A stretch of DNA of 64,000 bases from Micrasema longulum (GCA_022494885.1 JAGVSM010004264.1:1-64000); one strand, 5' to 3'; positions 31,661-42,930 are shown, counted from the first letter of the stretch. Notes: a model not told the origin generated them from the sequence alone. Numbers and translations: made by a program.

Positions 31661-32225
31661 TTTTTTTTTTTTTTACAGTATACGTTTGGAGGTTAAAGAT
31701 TAAAAAAATAAAGCATACTTACATAGCAATGACATACATATTAATAGTAAAAATAGTAAACAAAAAATCCCATAAAGGCATGGCCTGTTCGTGGGTATAC
31801 AAGAAAATTATAATGAATTTTTGCTCCTATAATAAATAATGGACAGTTATAATATTTTTGTGTAACATAAGGAAGAGAAAATAAAATATTCTGTAAAAGA
31901 TTGTATGGTACTTCTTTTATAGTAATTAAAAAAAGGAAATAAAAAATATTCCTTATTATTAAAGGGTAACAAAATTTATCATTAAAAAAAGAGTTCATAT
32001 CTTTAGTTTGAATCCAAGATAGTGCGTGTTTTTTAAAAGAAGAAAAATTTTGAAAGTTTGAAATCAATGAAATATTATCAGTAAGTAAGTAAATTAAAAA
32101 TTTTTGGGCCTATAAAATATGCATGTCTCTGTGCGAGCCTCGTTTTACAATGTGGTATTTCTAACACACGATTCCTTCTTTGATTCGATCTATTTGAATT
32201 ACTTGTAAATAAATTTTGGTTTAAG
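31655..32225 (-). mobile_element. LINE-J copy 1, C-terminal ORF and 3' end
   Basis: Minus strand: RNRVLEIPHCKTRLAQRHAY, FIGPKIFN, then FKKHALSWIQTKDMNSFF. It resembles LINE-D (VPGCRTKFAQRHF, VGPRSFN). The 3' end has a CCCACG..CATGCCTTTGTGGG-type stem and a poly(A) seen as T-run at 31,656-31,674. Copies: 45.2 and 52.6 kb. Confidence 0.75.
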
Positions 32226-32754
32226 AACCAAACATATTTTAAACATTAAAAACAATATATTTGTCTTGGGTCTAAAAGTTTAGCTTCTCGGAACAATTGG
32301 AATTTGACATGTAGTCCAATATAAAATAAACAAATATATACCTATACCTATGAATTGAGGAAATATACGCGTAAGTGCCTTTACCCTTTACTAATACTTA
32401 TGTCTGAGGGGAGGTCATAAAGCCGATGCAAGTTTACGAAAGTCTCGTGACGCCATATAAAGGCTGCGATCACATTTCATGGAACTTAACTTATAACGAA
32501 CTGAAACCTTAGTGCACGTTAATTGAGAATAACGTACCGTACAAATATCTTCAGGAATCTACCGAATTCTGTACACCTCCCAAGAAAATTTGTATTTTTA
32601 CTCGAGATAAGCATTTCGTTTTTTTTTTACAAAAGTAGCAATAACAGTTACCGTTTCACAAATTAAGCTGTTTCGTAAAGACGTTTAAAAAATAACAGTT
32701 TAGTGCAGTGTGAGACCCCCAACGATTTAATGATTTTTTAAACGATTAAATGTA
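32226..32754. other. Intergenic, nothing firm
   Basis: A slightly GC-richer, non-repeated stretch lies at about 32,395-32,600 (GGGGAGGTCATAAAGCCG, CGTGACGCCATATAAAGGC). No gene recognised. Confidence 0.35.
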
Positions 32755-33502
32755 TTTATTTATTTATTTATACATTAAATCATAAATACAGTTTTATGTT
32801 CACTTTGCCCAGCTAACAAGGGTACATACCCCGTTCCAAGCTAGGCAATTACATTTTAAAACATGATAAGTTAATAGAAAACACAGACTAATAAAGTATA
32901 AACTTACTTGTATACACATTTTGATACAAAGGCATATACACACACACATATATATATATATTATATATATACATATGTACACACATATATACACATATAC
33001 ATACACACACATGTACATACACCCCTGCGCATACATATACATACATTCATAAACCGTAGACAATTTATTTATAATGCGAAACTTCATGATTGCCATTTGT
33101 ACATATATTTTTTAATTATTCTTATTTTTATAATTTATTTTCGAAATCCTTTCTGAATCCCTACGACCAATGTCATGAAAGAGCGAGGTCAACAAAAAAA
33201 TATTTGTAACGTATAAGCGAACACAATATCTTGTAGATTAGATTTTTTTTGGCGAAAAGCGTTTGATTTTTATTTATGTTAAGACCTTAATAATTTCTTA
33301 TAATTTTCTTTCTTCGCATATTATATCTTAAAGTTATTTTGCATAACGATAAAAAAAAGGATTTTTTTGTATATCATTATCATCGCAATTCATCTTCCTA
33401 TCTTCATCAAATGGTGCATAGGGCACAGAATTCGTACTACAATTGAAGTGTATCTTGATCATTTTTGTTATATAGAAAAAAAGTTTATCGATCCAGTTTA
33501 TA
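32755..33502 (-). mobile_element. SINE-alpha/LINE-H chimeric element, copy A (5'-truncated)
   Basis: Reverse complement of 45,827-46,605. From its 3' end: (AAAT) tail at 32,757-32,770, the LINE-H hairpin (GCCTAGCTTGGAACGGGG on the minus strand), a CA/TA microsatellite (32,935-33,030), the GGTCGTAGGGAGT-related block of the LINE-H ORF, then the SINE-alpha 3' body (ATGGTGCATAGGGCAC near 33,410). It stops abruptly at 33,502, while copy B continues into a tRNA-like head. Confidence 0.75.
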
Positions 33503-33504
33503 AT

Positions 33505-33730
33505 ACATGATAATAGTTTACAAGTTAATAGAAAGCACAGACTAATAAAATATAAACTTACTCGTATACACATTTTGATACATATGCATACACACAGACA
33601 CACACACACACACACACACATACACACATATACACATATAGACATATACATACATACACATATATACACATATATATACTCATATACGTATACACACATA
33701 TATACATACATACATGCACACACATGTTTA
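33505..33730 (-). mobile_element. LINE-H 3' fragment with CA/TA microsatellite
   Basis: AGTTAATAGAAAGCACAGAC, TACACATTTTGATACA and a CACA/CATA run duplicate part of 32,865-33,030. Copy A of the chimera abuts it in the same orientation. Confidence 0.65.
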
Positions 33731-33799
33731 TTTTATATTTTCTTTTATTTGATTCAAATTATATATTGAAAATTCTTAATGCAATTCCATTTTAATTAT

Positions 33800-33960
33800 G
33801 TGATAACCTATATTTACAAATAAGTTATTAATTGAAAAATACTTCGTACGCTGGTAGAGGGTGAAGCGTTAATTGGTCAAACAAATAAATGGAAGCGTAC
33901 CAAGTATTTTTTAATCAATAACTTATATGTAAATATAAGTTATTACATCATCTTTTGTTT
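33800..33960. mobile_element. Penelope-type terminal repeat, inverted double remnant
   Basis: GAGGGTGAAGCGTTAATTGG is a decayed version of the hammerhead-like end. It is flanked on both sides by inverted AAGTATTTTT and ATAACTTATATG blocks (33,815-33,845 and 33,905-33,950). Confidence 0.5.
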
Positions 33961-34251
33961 TTATGCCCCAATGTCCAGAATGTGTAGATTAGTCCATTCA
34001 CCACACGACTTGGAATTTTTTGGGATAGATCTTCCGGCTTTTCGTAGATCTCTTTGCGACTAAACAGTGTGGGATGAAGTTGGATTGGCATGGTTTATCT
34101 CAAAGTCTTATGTCTTTCGTTTTTATGAATATATTGTATACCTTCCATTATTTTGCCATGTTTGTCTTTGCTACATAGTTTTATGTTCTTTTTCTTAAGT
34201 TTCTTGTATTTATGTTTCTTCATGTAACTGTTGTAATTAGCCTAGGCCGTA

Positions 34252-34549
34252 TACAGGGTGTTCCTTAAACCCTGTCATATCCGAAACCACGATGATCAGT
34301 ATGAACAAGAAGACATATTGGCACATCATAATAAATTTTTAGAACGAATAAAATTTTTAAAAATAAAATATTTAAAAAATCTCCCCTCGCTTCTTCCTTG
34401 CAGAAGTAAGCAACCGTTTGTTCTTTTTAATATTTTATTTTTTTAAATTTTCTTCGTTCTAAATATTTTTTTTAATATGTTAATATGTCTTCTTGCCCAT
34501 ACTGATTATCGTGGTTTCGGATGTGATAGGGTTTAAAGAACACCCTGTA
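34252..34549. mobile_element. Mariner-type MITE with ~100-bp inverted repeats and TA duplication
   Basis: Ends TACAGGGTGTTCC and its complement GAACACCCTGTA are flanked by TA at 34,250-34,251 and 34,550-34,551. The arms match over roughly 100 bp (CCGAAACCACGAT, AAGAAGACATATT). The short centre lacks coding capacity. TA duplication and TACAGGGTGT ends fit a Tc1/mariner-mobilised miniature element, a common insect type. Confidence 0.9.
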
Positions 34550-34618
34550 TATAATAAATATTTTTTTTTTAAAAACTTTATGGTCAAACATTTTACTTGA
34601 TGTTATTAAATATTTGTA

Positions 34619-34683
34619 AGTAACCACTTACCGGCTTTTTTGCGTCTACCGGTTTCAAGACGTCTCTTTGTCAAGTGGTTACT
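34619..34683 (-). mobile_element. Hammerhead-like motif, type 2 copy 2
   Basis: On the minus strand: AGTAACCACT (34,683-34,674), TTGACAA, a GAGACGTC stem-II remnant, GAAA, ACCGG..CCGGT as stem III, A, then AGTGGTTACT (34,628-34,619). The two outer 10-mers pair perfectly as stem I. The core first base is T instead of C and stem II is shortened, so this copy is likely dead; an FB-1 fragment follows directly. Confidence 0.45.
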
Positions 34684-34790
34684 CAAACCAGCCAATGACA
34701 GGTCATAAGCCCTGTGGATGCCTAGACTCCTATATTTCCTTCTGTAAAATGTTCTTTATGTCTGTTTTTATATGTTGACATAACAAAATC
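34684..34790 (+). repeat. FB-1 fragment (Z)
   Basis: AAACCAGCCAATGACAGGTC, ATAAGCCCTGTGGATGCC and CTATATTTCCTTCTG; ends near the ATATGTTGACAT edge of X. Confidence 0.75.
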
Positions 34791-35737
34791 GTTTTTTAAC
34801 CCTAAAAAATGTGCAGTGATGAAAATAAAAAGTAAAACTCAAAAGTATTTATTTTTACATTATTTTGGTCTGAGGATACTAGATACACGATTGTTTTTTT
34901 AAAAATAAATACTAGAGTAAAGAAAAGTATAAAGTAATCAATATTAAATGGCATTAAAACGTATTATTTTAAAACTAAAATGACAGTAAGATATAGTACA
35001 TACATATGTACATATTATTTTCCTGAAACTATGTATATTTCATCTTAAAAGGTTCTTTGCACGTCCGGGGTATAAACGTATCCTAGTCCAGACGCCCACC
35101 GAAACACGGCTACACAACTTTGTTCCTTTATTTCAATAGTGAACAAACTTTTCTACTGAGACGCATCTGGTTTCCAGTCGCCTCACGACCGACTTGTCCC
35201 ACGGCCATCTTACCCGACGCCAATGGACGACTACTCCGCTTTACCGTCATTTTCATAGACTGATTATAGTTTGGAAGGTATTATATTTAGAAATGATTTC
35301 ATTATGCTTAAGAAATTTGTTACGTCCTTACTTAAAAGACAGTATTAAGTGTTATTTTGACAACTTTCTCTTTTTAATTACTTTCTGAAGATATTATTAA
35401 TTCTGTTAGTTTATTATTTAAGGAAATTCGAGATGTATAGACGGACTGTCGATGTCGTAGAGATATTCTACTATTATAAATGAGAAGTTTTTTTTATAAG
35501 AATCGAGCATTCTGATCGAAATAAGAAGTTGATAAAAAAATAAATCAAACAAAATGGCCAGAAGTTTCCAATATTGACACAAGCGTGAAAGTAAAATAGA
35601 CAGGTTGGAGAGCTAAAGATACGAAGGGACTTAAATCAAACAATCTTGCTCAACTAGAAAGTCGTACTTATAGTATGAAGGAGTATTCAAACCAACCGTT
35701 AGAAGAATTTTCCTTTCGTTTGAATTTTTCCTTTCGA
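34791..35737. other. Intergenic, nothing firm
   Basis: A CpG-containing stretch at about 35,040-35,260 has no repeat partner in the window. Small frames do not resemble a known family. Confidence 0.35.
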
Positions 35738-36101
35738 GGGGAGAGGAGAGAGGAGAGAGGAGAGAGGAGAGAGGAGAGAGGAGAGAGGAGAGAGGAGAGA
35801 GGAGAGAGGAGAGAGGAGAGAGGAGAGAGGAGAGAGGAGAGAGGAGAGAGGAGGAGAGAGAGAGGAGGAGAGGAGAGAGGAGAGAGGAGAGGAGGAGAGG
35901 AGGAGAGAGAGGAGAGAGGAGAGAGGAGAGAGGAGAGAGGAGAGGGAGAGAGGAGAGAGGAGAGAGGAGAGAGGAGAGAGGAGAGAGGAGAGAGGAGAGA
36001 GGAGAGAGGAGAGAGGAGAGAGGAGAGAGGAGAGAGGAGAGAGGAGAGAGGAGAGAGGAGAGAGGAGAGAGGAGAGAGGAGAGAGGAGAGAGGAGAGAGG
36101 A
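35738..36101. repeat. (GGAGAGA)n purine tract, 364 bp
   Basis: Seven-base unit with a few insertions at about 35,847-35,915 and 35,942. All G/A on the plus strand. Frames of about 150 codons on both strands (RREERGE and LSSLLSP types) are consequences of a stop-free heptamer and not genes. Such mirror purine tracts can form triplex DNA. Confidence 0.95.
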
Positions 36102-36249
36102 ATATTTTTCCTAAGAATTTTAACAATCGCCCATCATCCTAGATTCTTTTATAGAATCTTATTTCGACTCAATTTTTAGTATGATATTTGTCTTCCATAA
36201 TGTCAATTCAATGCACCAGCGAGGCATATTTCAGAAGTAAAAAAAAAAA

Positions 36250-36605
36250 TTCTCATCTCACAACATCATCGAGATTTGCACTGGTTAAAAATCTCAGAGA
36301 GAATAAAACACAAGCTTTGCTAGACAGTATTCAAATCCCTTCATGAAATGCCTCCAAAATACCTATCGGACCTTTGTTTTAGAAAATACGTGTCAAAGAA
36401 AATCTACTCTTAGGTCAGCATTTGATTCAAGAACAGGAAAACGTGTCGAATTCCGGCGCTCCCCAAACACTAGATTTGGAGATCGTGCTTTTGCCGTGGT
36501 CGGCCCCTCTGCCTAGAACCAATTGCCTTACGAATCGTCGACAGTCCCAGTCAGTTCAGATCCCAACTAAAATTTCACTTCTTTAGTTTATCATACCCTC
36601 AATAA
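36250..36605 (+). mobile_element. LINE-N, CR1/L2-like C-terminal fragment
   Basis: Translates with stops as HRDLHWLKISERIKHKL, FKSLHEMPPKYLSDLC and, in other frames, FGDRAFAVVGPS. LHWLxxxxRIxxK, the PxYLSDL block and FGDRAFxxxxPxxWNxLP are typical of L2/CR1 C-termini. Heavily decayed. Confidence 0.65.
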
Positions 36606-36639
36606 AAAATCAGAAAATTCAATATGTCAGTCTAGCTGT

Positions 36640-37160
36640 TTTTATTTTGCAAAAGAGGGCAGTGAGAGGTATTTACAACTTACATTTTCGCGATTCTTTA
36701 AGAAATCTTTTTAAAGAAATAAACATTTTGACGGTATTTAGTCAGCATATTTATGAGAATATTATGTATGGGCGAAAAATATATTTCTCTTTTAAAAAAT
36801 TAGCGACAAACATAATCACAATACTAGAAGTAAAGACAAATTAGTAATCCCGAAATTAAAGTATGGTAAGCACATCGTTTGTGCGGCACTGCACACTACG
36901 TACGCTTATACAATAGAATACCCGAAATATCCCAATTATGACGGACAATAAACTCAATTTTTTTGTAAAAGGCGTACTTCTAAAAAAGACGTATTATGGA
37001 CTAAATAAGAACTTGGAAGATAGCAGTATATGGAACTGACAATATTATTTTATTTGTGTTTATTTATTAGATTATTTTTAGAATATATGTATAGTTATTT
37101 ATTGAAACCTGACTATCTCTTTGTGTTGTTTTTTTTATTAATTTATAAATTTATTTATTT
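36640..37160 (+). mobile_element. LINE-F, C-terminal fragment
   Basis: QKRAVRGIYNLHFRDSLRNL, FKEINILTVFSQHIYENIMY and later, in another frame, FVKGVLLKKTYYGLN. The (L)QKRAxRxI..RDSxxxLFKExxILTxxSxxIYE pattern is a common insect LINE C-terminus. The 3' part is AT-rich to about 37,160. Confidence 0.75.
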
Positions 37161-37164
37161 TTAA

Positions 37165-37345
37165 ATAAATATTTGCGTTCTTATGATTTACCCAAATATT
37201 TCATTTTGAGGGCCATTTTCAACGAGTTGTAAATACGAGTAACTCACTATTAGAAAATGGAATCAAGTCGGGGTAAAGTGGGATTCGAACCACGGAACTT
37301 TGGTCCGTGAGTCCGAGACACTAGCCACAGGACCACAACCCGATT
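37165..37345 (-). mobile_element. SINE-gamma copy 4
   Basis: B box GGTTCGAATCCC on the minus strand, CCTGTGGCTAGTGTCTCGG head, TTCTAATAGTGAGTTACTCG body, GGGTAAATCATAAGAACGCA tail and terminal TATTTATTTTT-type sequence. Confidence 0.85.
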
Positions 37346-37604
37346 GACTTTCAATAAACGTTTAAATTATACCTACATAAAATAATAATAAATATTATAA
37401 TCTTTTGTCAAAGTTCGAAATTAGCAATTAGCAAAAATTGACAAATCTGCTTTCCTTCCATACTTTTACTTTTATCTGCTTATGTATATTTTGATATTTT
37501 TTTTTATTATGTATTTTTATATTATTTAATGTAGCACTTAATCTTATTTGGCATTTTATTTATTACTCCTATTTCCTTACTACAGTGTAGAGTGAGTTTA
37601 TAGA

Positions 37605-37790
37605 ATGGCGGCCTCCGTGGTGTAGTGGTCAAGACGCTTGACTCACGCACGGAAGGTTCCGGGTTCGATTCCCGGTGAGAACACAAAAATTAAAATGTTA
37701 TTTTTCTCAAGCCTGGGTGCTCTGTGGTGTAATTCACCACTGTAATTAGGCCTCCTGGCCTGTTGTGGTGCAAAAAAAAAGTAAAAAAAA
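37605..37790 (+). mobile_element. SINE-beta copy 2 (tRNA-like head)
   Basis: CCTCCGTGGTGTAGTGGTC (A-box region) and GGGTTCGATTCCCGG (B box), then TTTCTCAAGCCTGGGTGC and TGTGGTGTAATTCACC. The acceptor arms do not pair, so it is not a functional tRNA. Ends in A-runs at about 37,770-37,800. Confidence 0.75.
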
Positions 37791-37859
37791 AAAAAAAATG
37801 TAAAGAAACCATATATCAATTATCATTTCAATTTTTTTTATTTGTATATATTCTTTTTC

Positions 37860-38262
37860 TATTGATTTCAATGATACTATTATTTTGTTTTTTTTTTCAA
37901 TACTACTTACTACTTTTTACTATTATACTTTTATTTTGTTGATTTTAATGATACTGTTATTTTGTATATTTGATTATGTATGAATCTAAATAATTTATAT
38001 ACTTGATATTTTACATTTTTATATTTATGTCTGATTATCTTTTTTTGAATTGTATTCTTTGGAATTTTATTATTTGTTACTTGTACCTTTTTTTTGAATT
38101 TTTATTATTTTGCATCACACATCATTATATTTTAATCTAATTAATTTTACTGTGCATTTTTTATTGTTATTTATTATGGCTTGACACGGGCACAGCCGAA
38201 AAAGTCTTAATAAATTCACTTATATTTAAATTAGTGTAATTTCGAATGAATAAATAAAATAA
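37860..38262 (+). mobile_element. LINE-Z 3' end, copy 2
   Basis: GCATCACACATCATTATATT, GGCTTGACACGGGCACAGCC (a small hairpin at about 38,178-38,197) and GAATGAATAAATAAAATAA tail. Matches 9,035-9,340. Confidence 0.55.
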
Positions 38263-38287
38263 TAAAAGCTAAGTTAGAATTTGTGTT

Positions 38288-38375
38288 TAGGCATACAATT
38301 GTAAAGCGCCCTTGAGGGGATTTATCACAAAAATGGCGCTAGATAAATCAGACAAAGATTATTATTACACCGTAC
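38288..38375 (+). mobile_element. LINE-B copy 3, L2-type 3' end only
   Basis: GTAAAGCGCCCTTGAGG and AAAATGGCGCTAGATAA, then ATTATTATTA. A 5'-truncated L2-like tail. Confidence 0.8.
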
Positions 38376-39119
38376 AATGTAACCAAAATCGGCGTTATTT
38401 CTTCGACATCTGCATCTCACTAAAATAATGGCTTTGTTAGTATTCTAGGACCTAGGAGCTTGGTTGAACATAAGATTCGAAAATGATCGAGCTTTTACCA
38501 ATGGTTGATTCATTCTTGAAGTCCCGCTAGTGAAAATGCGCCACAAGTCAGTGTGGAAGAATGGCGCAAGTTGCGAAGACAAATAATAGAACGATAGACA
38601 CGGGGGTAGCTACAGCTACTTCGTGGGACAGTGGGAAGAGGGAGGCTCCACATCCACTTAAGCAAAGTTCCTCCTAATGCTAGGACCTAGGACAAAGGAA
38701 ACTCTACAAAAACTTTCCTCTCAGCACATTCAATTCTAAAAACACTCCCCTCCTAGAAACATGCTTCGGCTATTTTAAAATTACACGGAAACTTTTTTGA
38801 GACTTACGTGAGGTATTAGGAAGTTTATCAAGGAGCTGAAGAAAATTCAATATTTATTTATTTTATTCACTTTTTCATATTGTGACAACTTACCCCCAAG
38901 TCGGATTACTTCTGCCTATTTATTAAAGTGGAACTTTTCTTTGAGTTGTTTATTTTTACAACCCATACAATTTAAGGTAATTTATTTGCAAAAATGAAGT
39001 TTTTAACAATCAAAAAATAAAAATAATTTCTGAGCTAATTATTAAAAAAAAAAATTAAAAGATTTAGAAAAAATCTTTGTTAATATACTATCAAACTAAA
39101 CCAATTTTCTTTTTGGCGT
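38376..39119. other. Intergenic, nothing firm
   Basis: Contains two CTAGGACCTAGGA motifs about 235 bp apart. No gene. Confidence 0.35.
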
Positions 39120-39300
39120 ATCGTATTACCACAGCTTTTTGTAAAAAAACCTTACTACGCGCGTGACGTCACTAGTTCTCTTTGGTAAGTTGTCCTGGTT
39201 GGGTTGGCTTCCCAGAAACCGTAAATCTATCACAACACTCGATCAATGGTTGGTTAAGAAGAACTTGTGACGTCATTTAAAGCAGTTTATTTTAATCAAC
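39120..39300 (+). repeat. KAP-1 related fragment
   Basis: GTGACGTCACTAGTTCTC and GGCTTCCCAGAAACCGTAAA recur in 52,495-52,610. Confidence 0.45.
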
Positions 39301-39359
39301 CATATTTTGGGTTTGATAATTTTTTTGTAAACAAAAACTGGGTTTAACCCTTAATTAAA

Positions 39360-39790
39360 GATATAACACAGATGACGAACATTTTATAGAATGAAATATA
39401 GACGTCTAGGCATTTACAGGGCTCGATTAAAGGAATATAGATGTTCTAACATGGGGAGAATGGTAAAACAATGACAAAAGCAGGCAGAACCGAAGGGCAT
39501 GTATGACAAGATGTATGAATGTGGAAGAAGCTTAAAATGTATGCCAGGATAGACTTGGGTAGAGGTTTATTCTCTCTGCCTAGCCCTAAAGGAAAATGGC
39601 ATGATGGTAGTAGTAGTGGTAGTAGTAGTAACATAGGAAGAATGGTTAATATTAAACAGTGTGTAAAGTGGCCACTTAAACCAACCAATGACATGCCATA
39701 AACTCTATGAATACTTAGACTTTTATATTCCCTTTTACAAAATGTTATTCATCTCTATTGTGAGTTCTAATATACTCGTATTATAGTTCA
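39360..39790. repeat. FB-1 copy interrupted by a possible RTE tail
   Basis: Reverse Z (39,365-39,424), a piece of Y, then about 160 bp with GGTAGAGGTTTATTCTC and a (GGTAGTAGT)n end near 39,605-39,632 that looks like an RTE 3' terminus, then forward Z (AAAGTGGCCACTTAAACCAA). Confidence 0.6.
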
Positions 39791-40129
39791 GTTTTATTAA
39801 GATCACTTTCATGAATTTTTTCAAAATATTTTTTAAAAAGTTCGCCATTTAGTTGTTATAGCATTTAAACAAATGTACGGTTCGCCGTTTAGTTGTTTAA
39901 ATGCTATGTTTTTTACCGCGTCTTCGAAATAATTTTTATTTATAATTTCACGTAGCACTGAACTTCCTCATTCAAGGTTGAAATAAAAAAATAGAAAAAA
40001 TGCCCGCATCGAGACTAGAATTTTTGTTTTTATGATTTAGAAAAAAAAAATTGCATATAAATTTATTTATTTATAATGATTCACAAACAATAAAAAATAC
40101 ATGCGACATTGGTATGATAATCACAATTC

Positions 40130-40510
40130 GTTATGTTTAGATATTAGAAGAAGTGTAAAAATTGGAAAATTGTTTTGATGCGTTGCCTAGTGGGTGAATT
40201 GATTCAGCCGGATGAATATCACCCCCATGATAAAGGTTTCAGCTCCATTACATCACAAAAGTTGACAAACGGAAGAATTGACAAGGAATTTTAAACATGG
40301 GCAGAATGGTGAATGTTGCACAGTGTGTTAAGTGGCTACTTAAACCAATCACAGGCCCTGTAAATGCCATGACTTCCATATTCTGTTCTCAAAAATGTTT
40401 TCCCCCATGTTGAAACAAATTTAAAACTGAATAACCCCCTAGGGAGGAAATCCAGCCTGTCTGCAATCATTTAAACATACTCAAAACATTGTTAAATACT
40501 ATTATTTTGC
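40130..40510 (+). repeat. FB-1 single unit (Y-Z-X)
   Basis: AAAGGTTTCAGCTCCATTAC (Y), a shortened Z (GTGGCTACTTAAACCAATC) and X (CCCTAGGGAGGAAATCCAGC). Belongs to the GTTGAAACAAATTTAAA subtype. Confidence 0.8.
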
Positions 40511-40684
40511 ACGTGTAAGAATTTAAGCAATAGAGTAATATCAGAAAATTCGAAAATACGTTTGTATGAAGAAAAGTCATACCGCATTTCCTCCTAACGT
40601 AAAAATCCGACTGTAAAAAATATGTCAGTGTTTGATATCTAAGTGTGTTTAAATTTCACTCGAGAGTACTATATTAATTACTCT

Positions 40685-40990
40685 TTAATGGTACACACGT
40701 GCGGCACTCCACCGCCACCGCCTAATCGGGGCCTGCGTTGATTATGAAGGACACCGCAAGGTCCCAGTGGCGGGGCTGCGAACCCTCGTCACGACCGCTC
40801 GGGTGCCAATTGACACAACTTTGGAGTCAGATATAAATATTAAACACCACGAGGTAATCCGCAGAAGCCATTTGGCATTAGCCCCCTCTGCTTCATCTAG
40901 ATACTCCTCCTCCACCCAGACACATCTACAACTACCCCTCGTCAATCCGAATACCGCCGATTTGATAATAATATGATTTTATAAAATAAA
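40685..40990. other. GC-richer block of unknown nature
   Basis: Contains, on the minus strand, GAGGGTTCGCAGCCCCGCC, which looks like a tRNA B box, but no convincing A box. It may be the head of another SINE. It ends where LINE-A copy 3 begins. Confidence 0.25.
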
Positions 40991-41029
40991 TAGGGAAGAA
41001 CTCCGTTACTCCGAGCTCCAGTCATCCGA

Positions 41030-42146
41030 ATGAGCTTCCCCTGTTTGTACCATTTATATGCCGATGATTCGAACCCGCTTGACATTGTTGAAACACATAG
41101 AGTAATGTCACTTGCACTCGAGAATATCTCTGCATGGACAAAAAAACATGGACTTCTTATAAATCCAACAAAAACCCAAATTGTACTTGTTGGCAGTAAA
41201 CAAATGTATTCAAAAGTGAATTTTTCCACACTTCCTCTTTTCAAAATAGATGGTACGGAAATTCCATTCATGACTTCAGTCAAAAACTTAGGTATTATCA
41301 TTCATAAGCATTTAGAGTGGCACGATCAGGTTAACGAAATTGGTCGTAAACTTTATAGCAGTTTGCACTCACTTAAAAGATTACAAAATTTCTTGCCCAT
41401 TAATGTTAAGCAAACATTATTCCAGAGCTTACTTCTTCCACTCCTCGACTATGCGGATGTATGTTATCCAGATGCTAACTCTGAATTACTTGATAAGTTA
41501 GAACGATTGCAGAATATTTGTATACGTTATATCTTTGATCTTCGCAAATTTGACCACATAACCGAGTATCGCACGCAACTTCACTGACTCAGTATCAGGC
41601 ATAGAAGAAAGATTCACATTCTATCACTTCTTCACAATATTTTAAATAATCCCACTTCGCCTGTTTATCTTAGAGAGCTCTTCCAACCTCTTTCACAACA
41701 CGGACTATCTATTCGTTCTAGTAACGAGAGAACCCCTTTAATACTCTGTCATCGCTCTAATTTTCTTGCCTCCTCTTTCACAGTAGTAGCCGCTCAAATG
41801 TAGAATAATCTACCCACTAATGTTAGAGACGCCCCTTTTCTATTTACATTTAAGTCAAGATTGAAATGTCACTATTTAAATATTTTAATTGTTCCTTTAT
41901 CCTCCTTCTTTCCTTCCTATCCCTTCTCCCCTCATAGTATTGTGTTCATTTTTTTAAATATTTTTATTTTTGTTAATCTTTGTTTTTAATTTTTGTATAA
42001 AATTGTAAGATTCAATATGTCCATGTTTTTGTAATTTTCTCAAACTGAACGGTTTAGGTAGGTAGGATGTAATTGCCTTAAGGCAATATGCCCGCCCTTA
42101 TATGTGTATATATTGTATATTTATATAAAGTGTTAAATAAATGAGG
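41030..42146 (+). mobile_element. LINE-A copy 3, RT fragment with YADD motif
   Basis: The best LINE-A copy. The ORF at 41,030-41,587 carries the catalytic YADD at the start, then HGLLINPTKTQIVLVGSK (motif D region), PLFKIDGTEIPFMTSVKNLG, and the thumb PLLDYADVCYPDANSELL. TGA at 41,585-41,587 replaces the TGG seen in copy 2; beyond it the frame continues with LSIRHRRKIHILSLLHNI and SPVYLRELFQPLSQHG. The 3' end has GGTAGGTAGGATGTAATTGC, the TTGCCTTAAGGCAA palindrome and GCCCGCCC, ending TAAATAAATG. It lacks the endonuclease and the N-terminal part of the RT. Confidence 0.9.
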
Positions 42147-42299
42147 AAGTTAAGTGGTTTTTTTTTTAAATATAAAAATATTTTAATTAACCTGTTAACC
42201 GAGTATGGCGGAATATTCGTCATTCCAAAAAAGCAACTGTAGCGAGTATGACGAAATATTCCGTCAAGACATTTGCATGTAAATTTTGAATGTAGAAAA

Positions 42300-42800
42300 A
42301 TATGACATAAAATATATGCTCACATAAATGATGAACAACTAACTGAAATTGAACATGTTAAATATTTAGGAATAACAATAGATAGACAATTGACATAGAA
42401 AATTCATATCAACAATTTAATTAGCAAAGTGGCAACATTATCGAGTCTTTTTTTAAAAACCAAAAATTTTGTTCCAAACACGGAAAAAATTATAATGTAT
42501 GAAGCCTATGTAAAAACTAAAATATGTTATATGCAACTACTATGGGGAACAGGATATCTAATTAACATAAACAGACTACAAAGACAACAAAATAAAATAT
42601 ATAAGTTAGTATATGACCTTCCCTATATAACAGCAACTAGAAAATTTTTAAACAAACTAAACAATTAAATGTTAATGAACTCTTTAAACTAGAATCATTA
42701 AAATTTATCAATAAATTAGCCATTGATGTAATTGTAGACGAAGAACTAAAACTTTGAAAAAATTGTAGTAAACATGGACATAATACGAGAATATCAGTCT
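42300..42800 (+). mobile_element. LINE-M, RT C-terminal fragment
   Basis: EIEHVKYLGITIDRQLT, a stop where Trp is usual, KIHINNLISKVATLSSLF, MYEAYVKTKICYMQLLWG, then NINRLQRQQNKIYKLVYDLP and later FKLESLKFINKLAIDV. HVKYLGITID..LTW..HI is the thumb region of Jockey-type RTs. Several stops. A different family from LINE-A. Confidence 0.75.
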
Positions 42801-42869
42801 TTATAGATTAAAAAAAAATCACTAAGATAGACCGGATCTTGTCTTGAGGTAGTATTTTTTCTGAACATA

Positions 42870-42930
42870 TTACAACAGAGATGAAGAACATTTAAGAGAA
42901 GGTAATGTAGAAGTTTAGGCATCTAAACAA
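42870..42930 (-). repeat. FB-1 fragment (Z' edge)
   Basis: CATATTACAACAGAGATGAA and GAGAAGGTAATGTAGAAG. Confidence 0.65.

Noticed and set aside
33334..33769. Cys/Val/Tyr-rich and His/Thr-rich frames at 32.8-33.8 and 46.3 kb
   Set aside because: They lie in CA/TA microsatellites within LINE-H tails.
35668..36142. Two reading frames of about 150 codons on opposite strands (RREERGE and LSSLLSP repeats)
   Set aside because: Both arise from a stop-free GGAGAGA heptamer; no start context, splice signal or non-repeat domain.
37605..37685. Possible tRNA gene with GGTTCGATTCC box
   Set aside because: 5' and 3' ends are not complementary; a SINE body and A-rich tail follow.
40742..40945. Minus-strand frame with a tRNA-like B box
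   Set aside because: No A box at a proper distance and no second copy in the window; left as unidentified.
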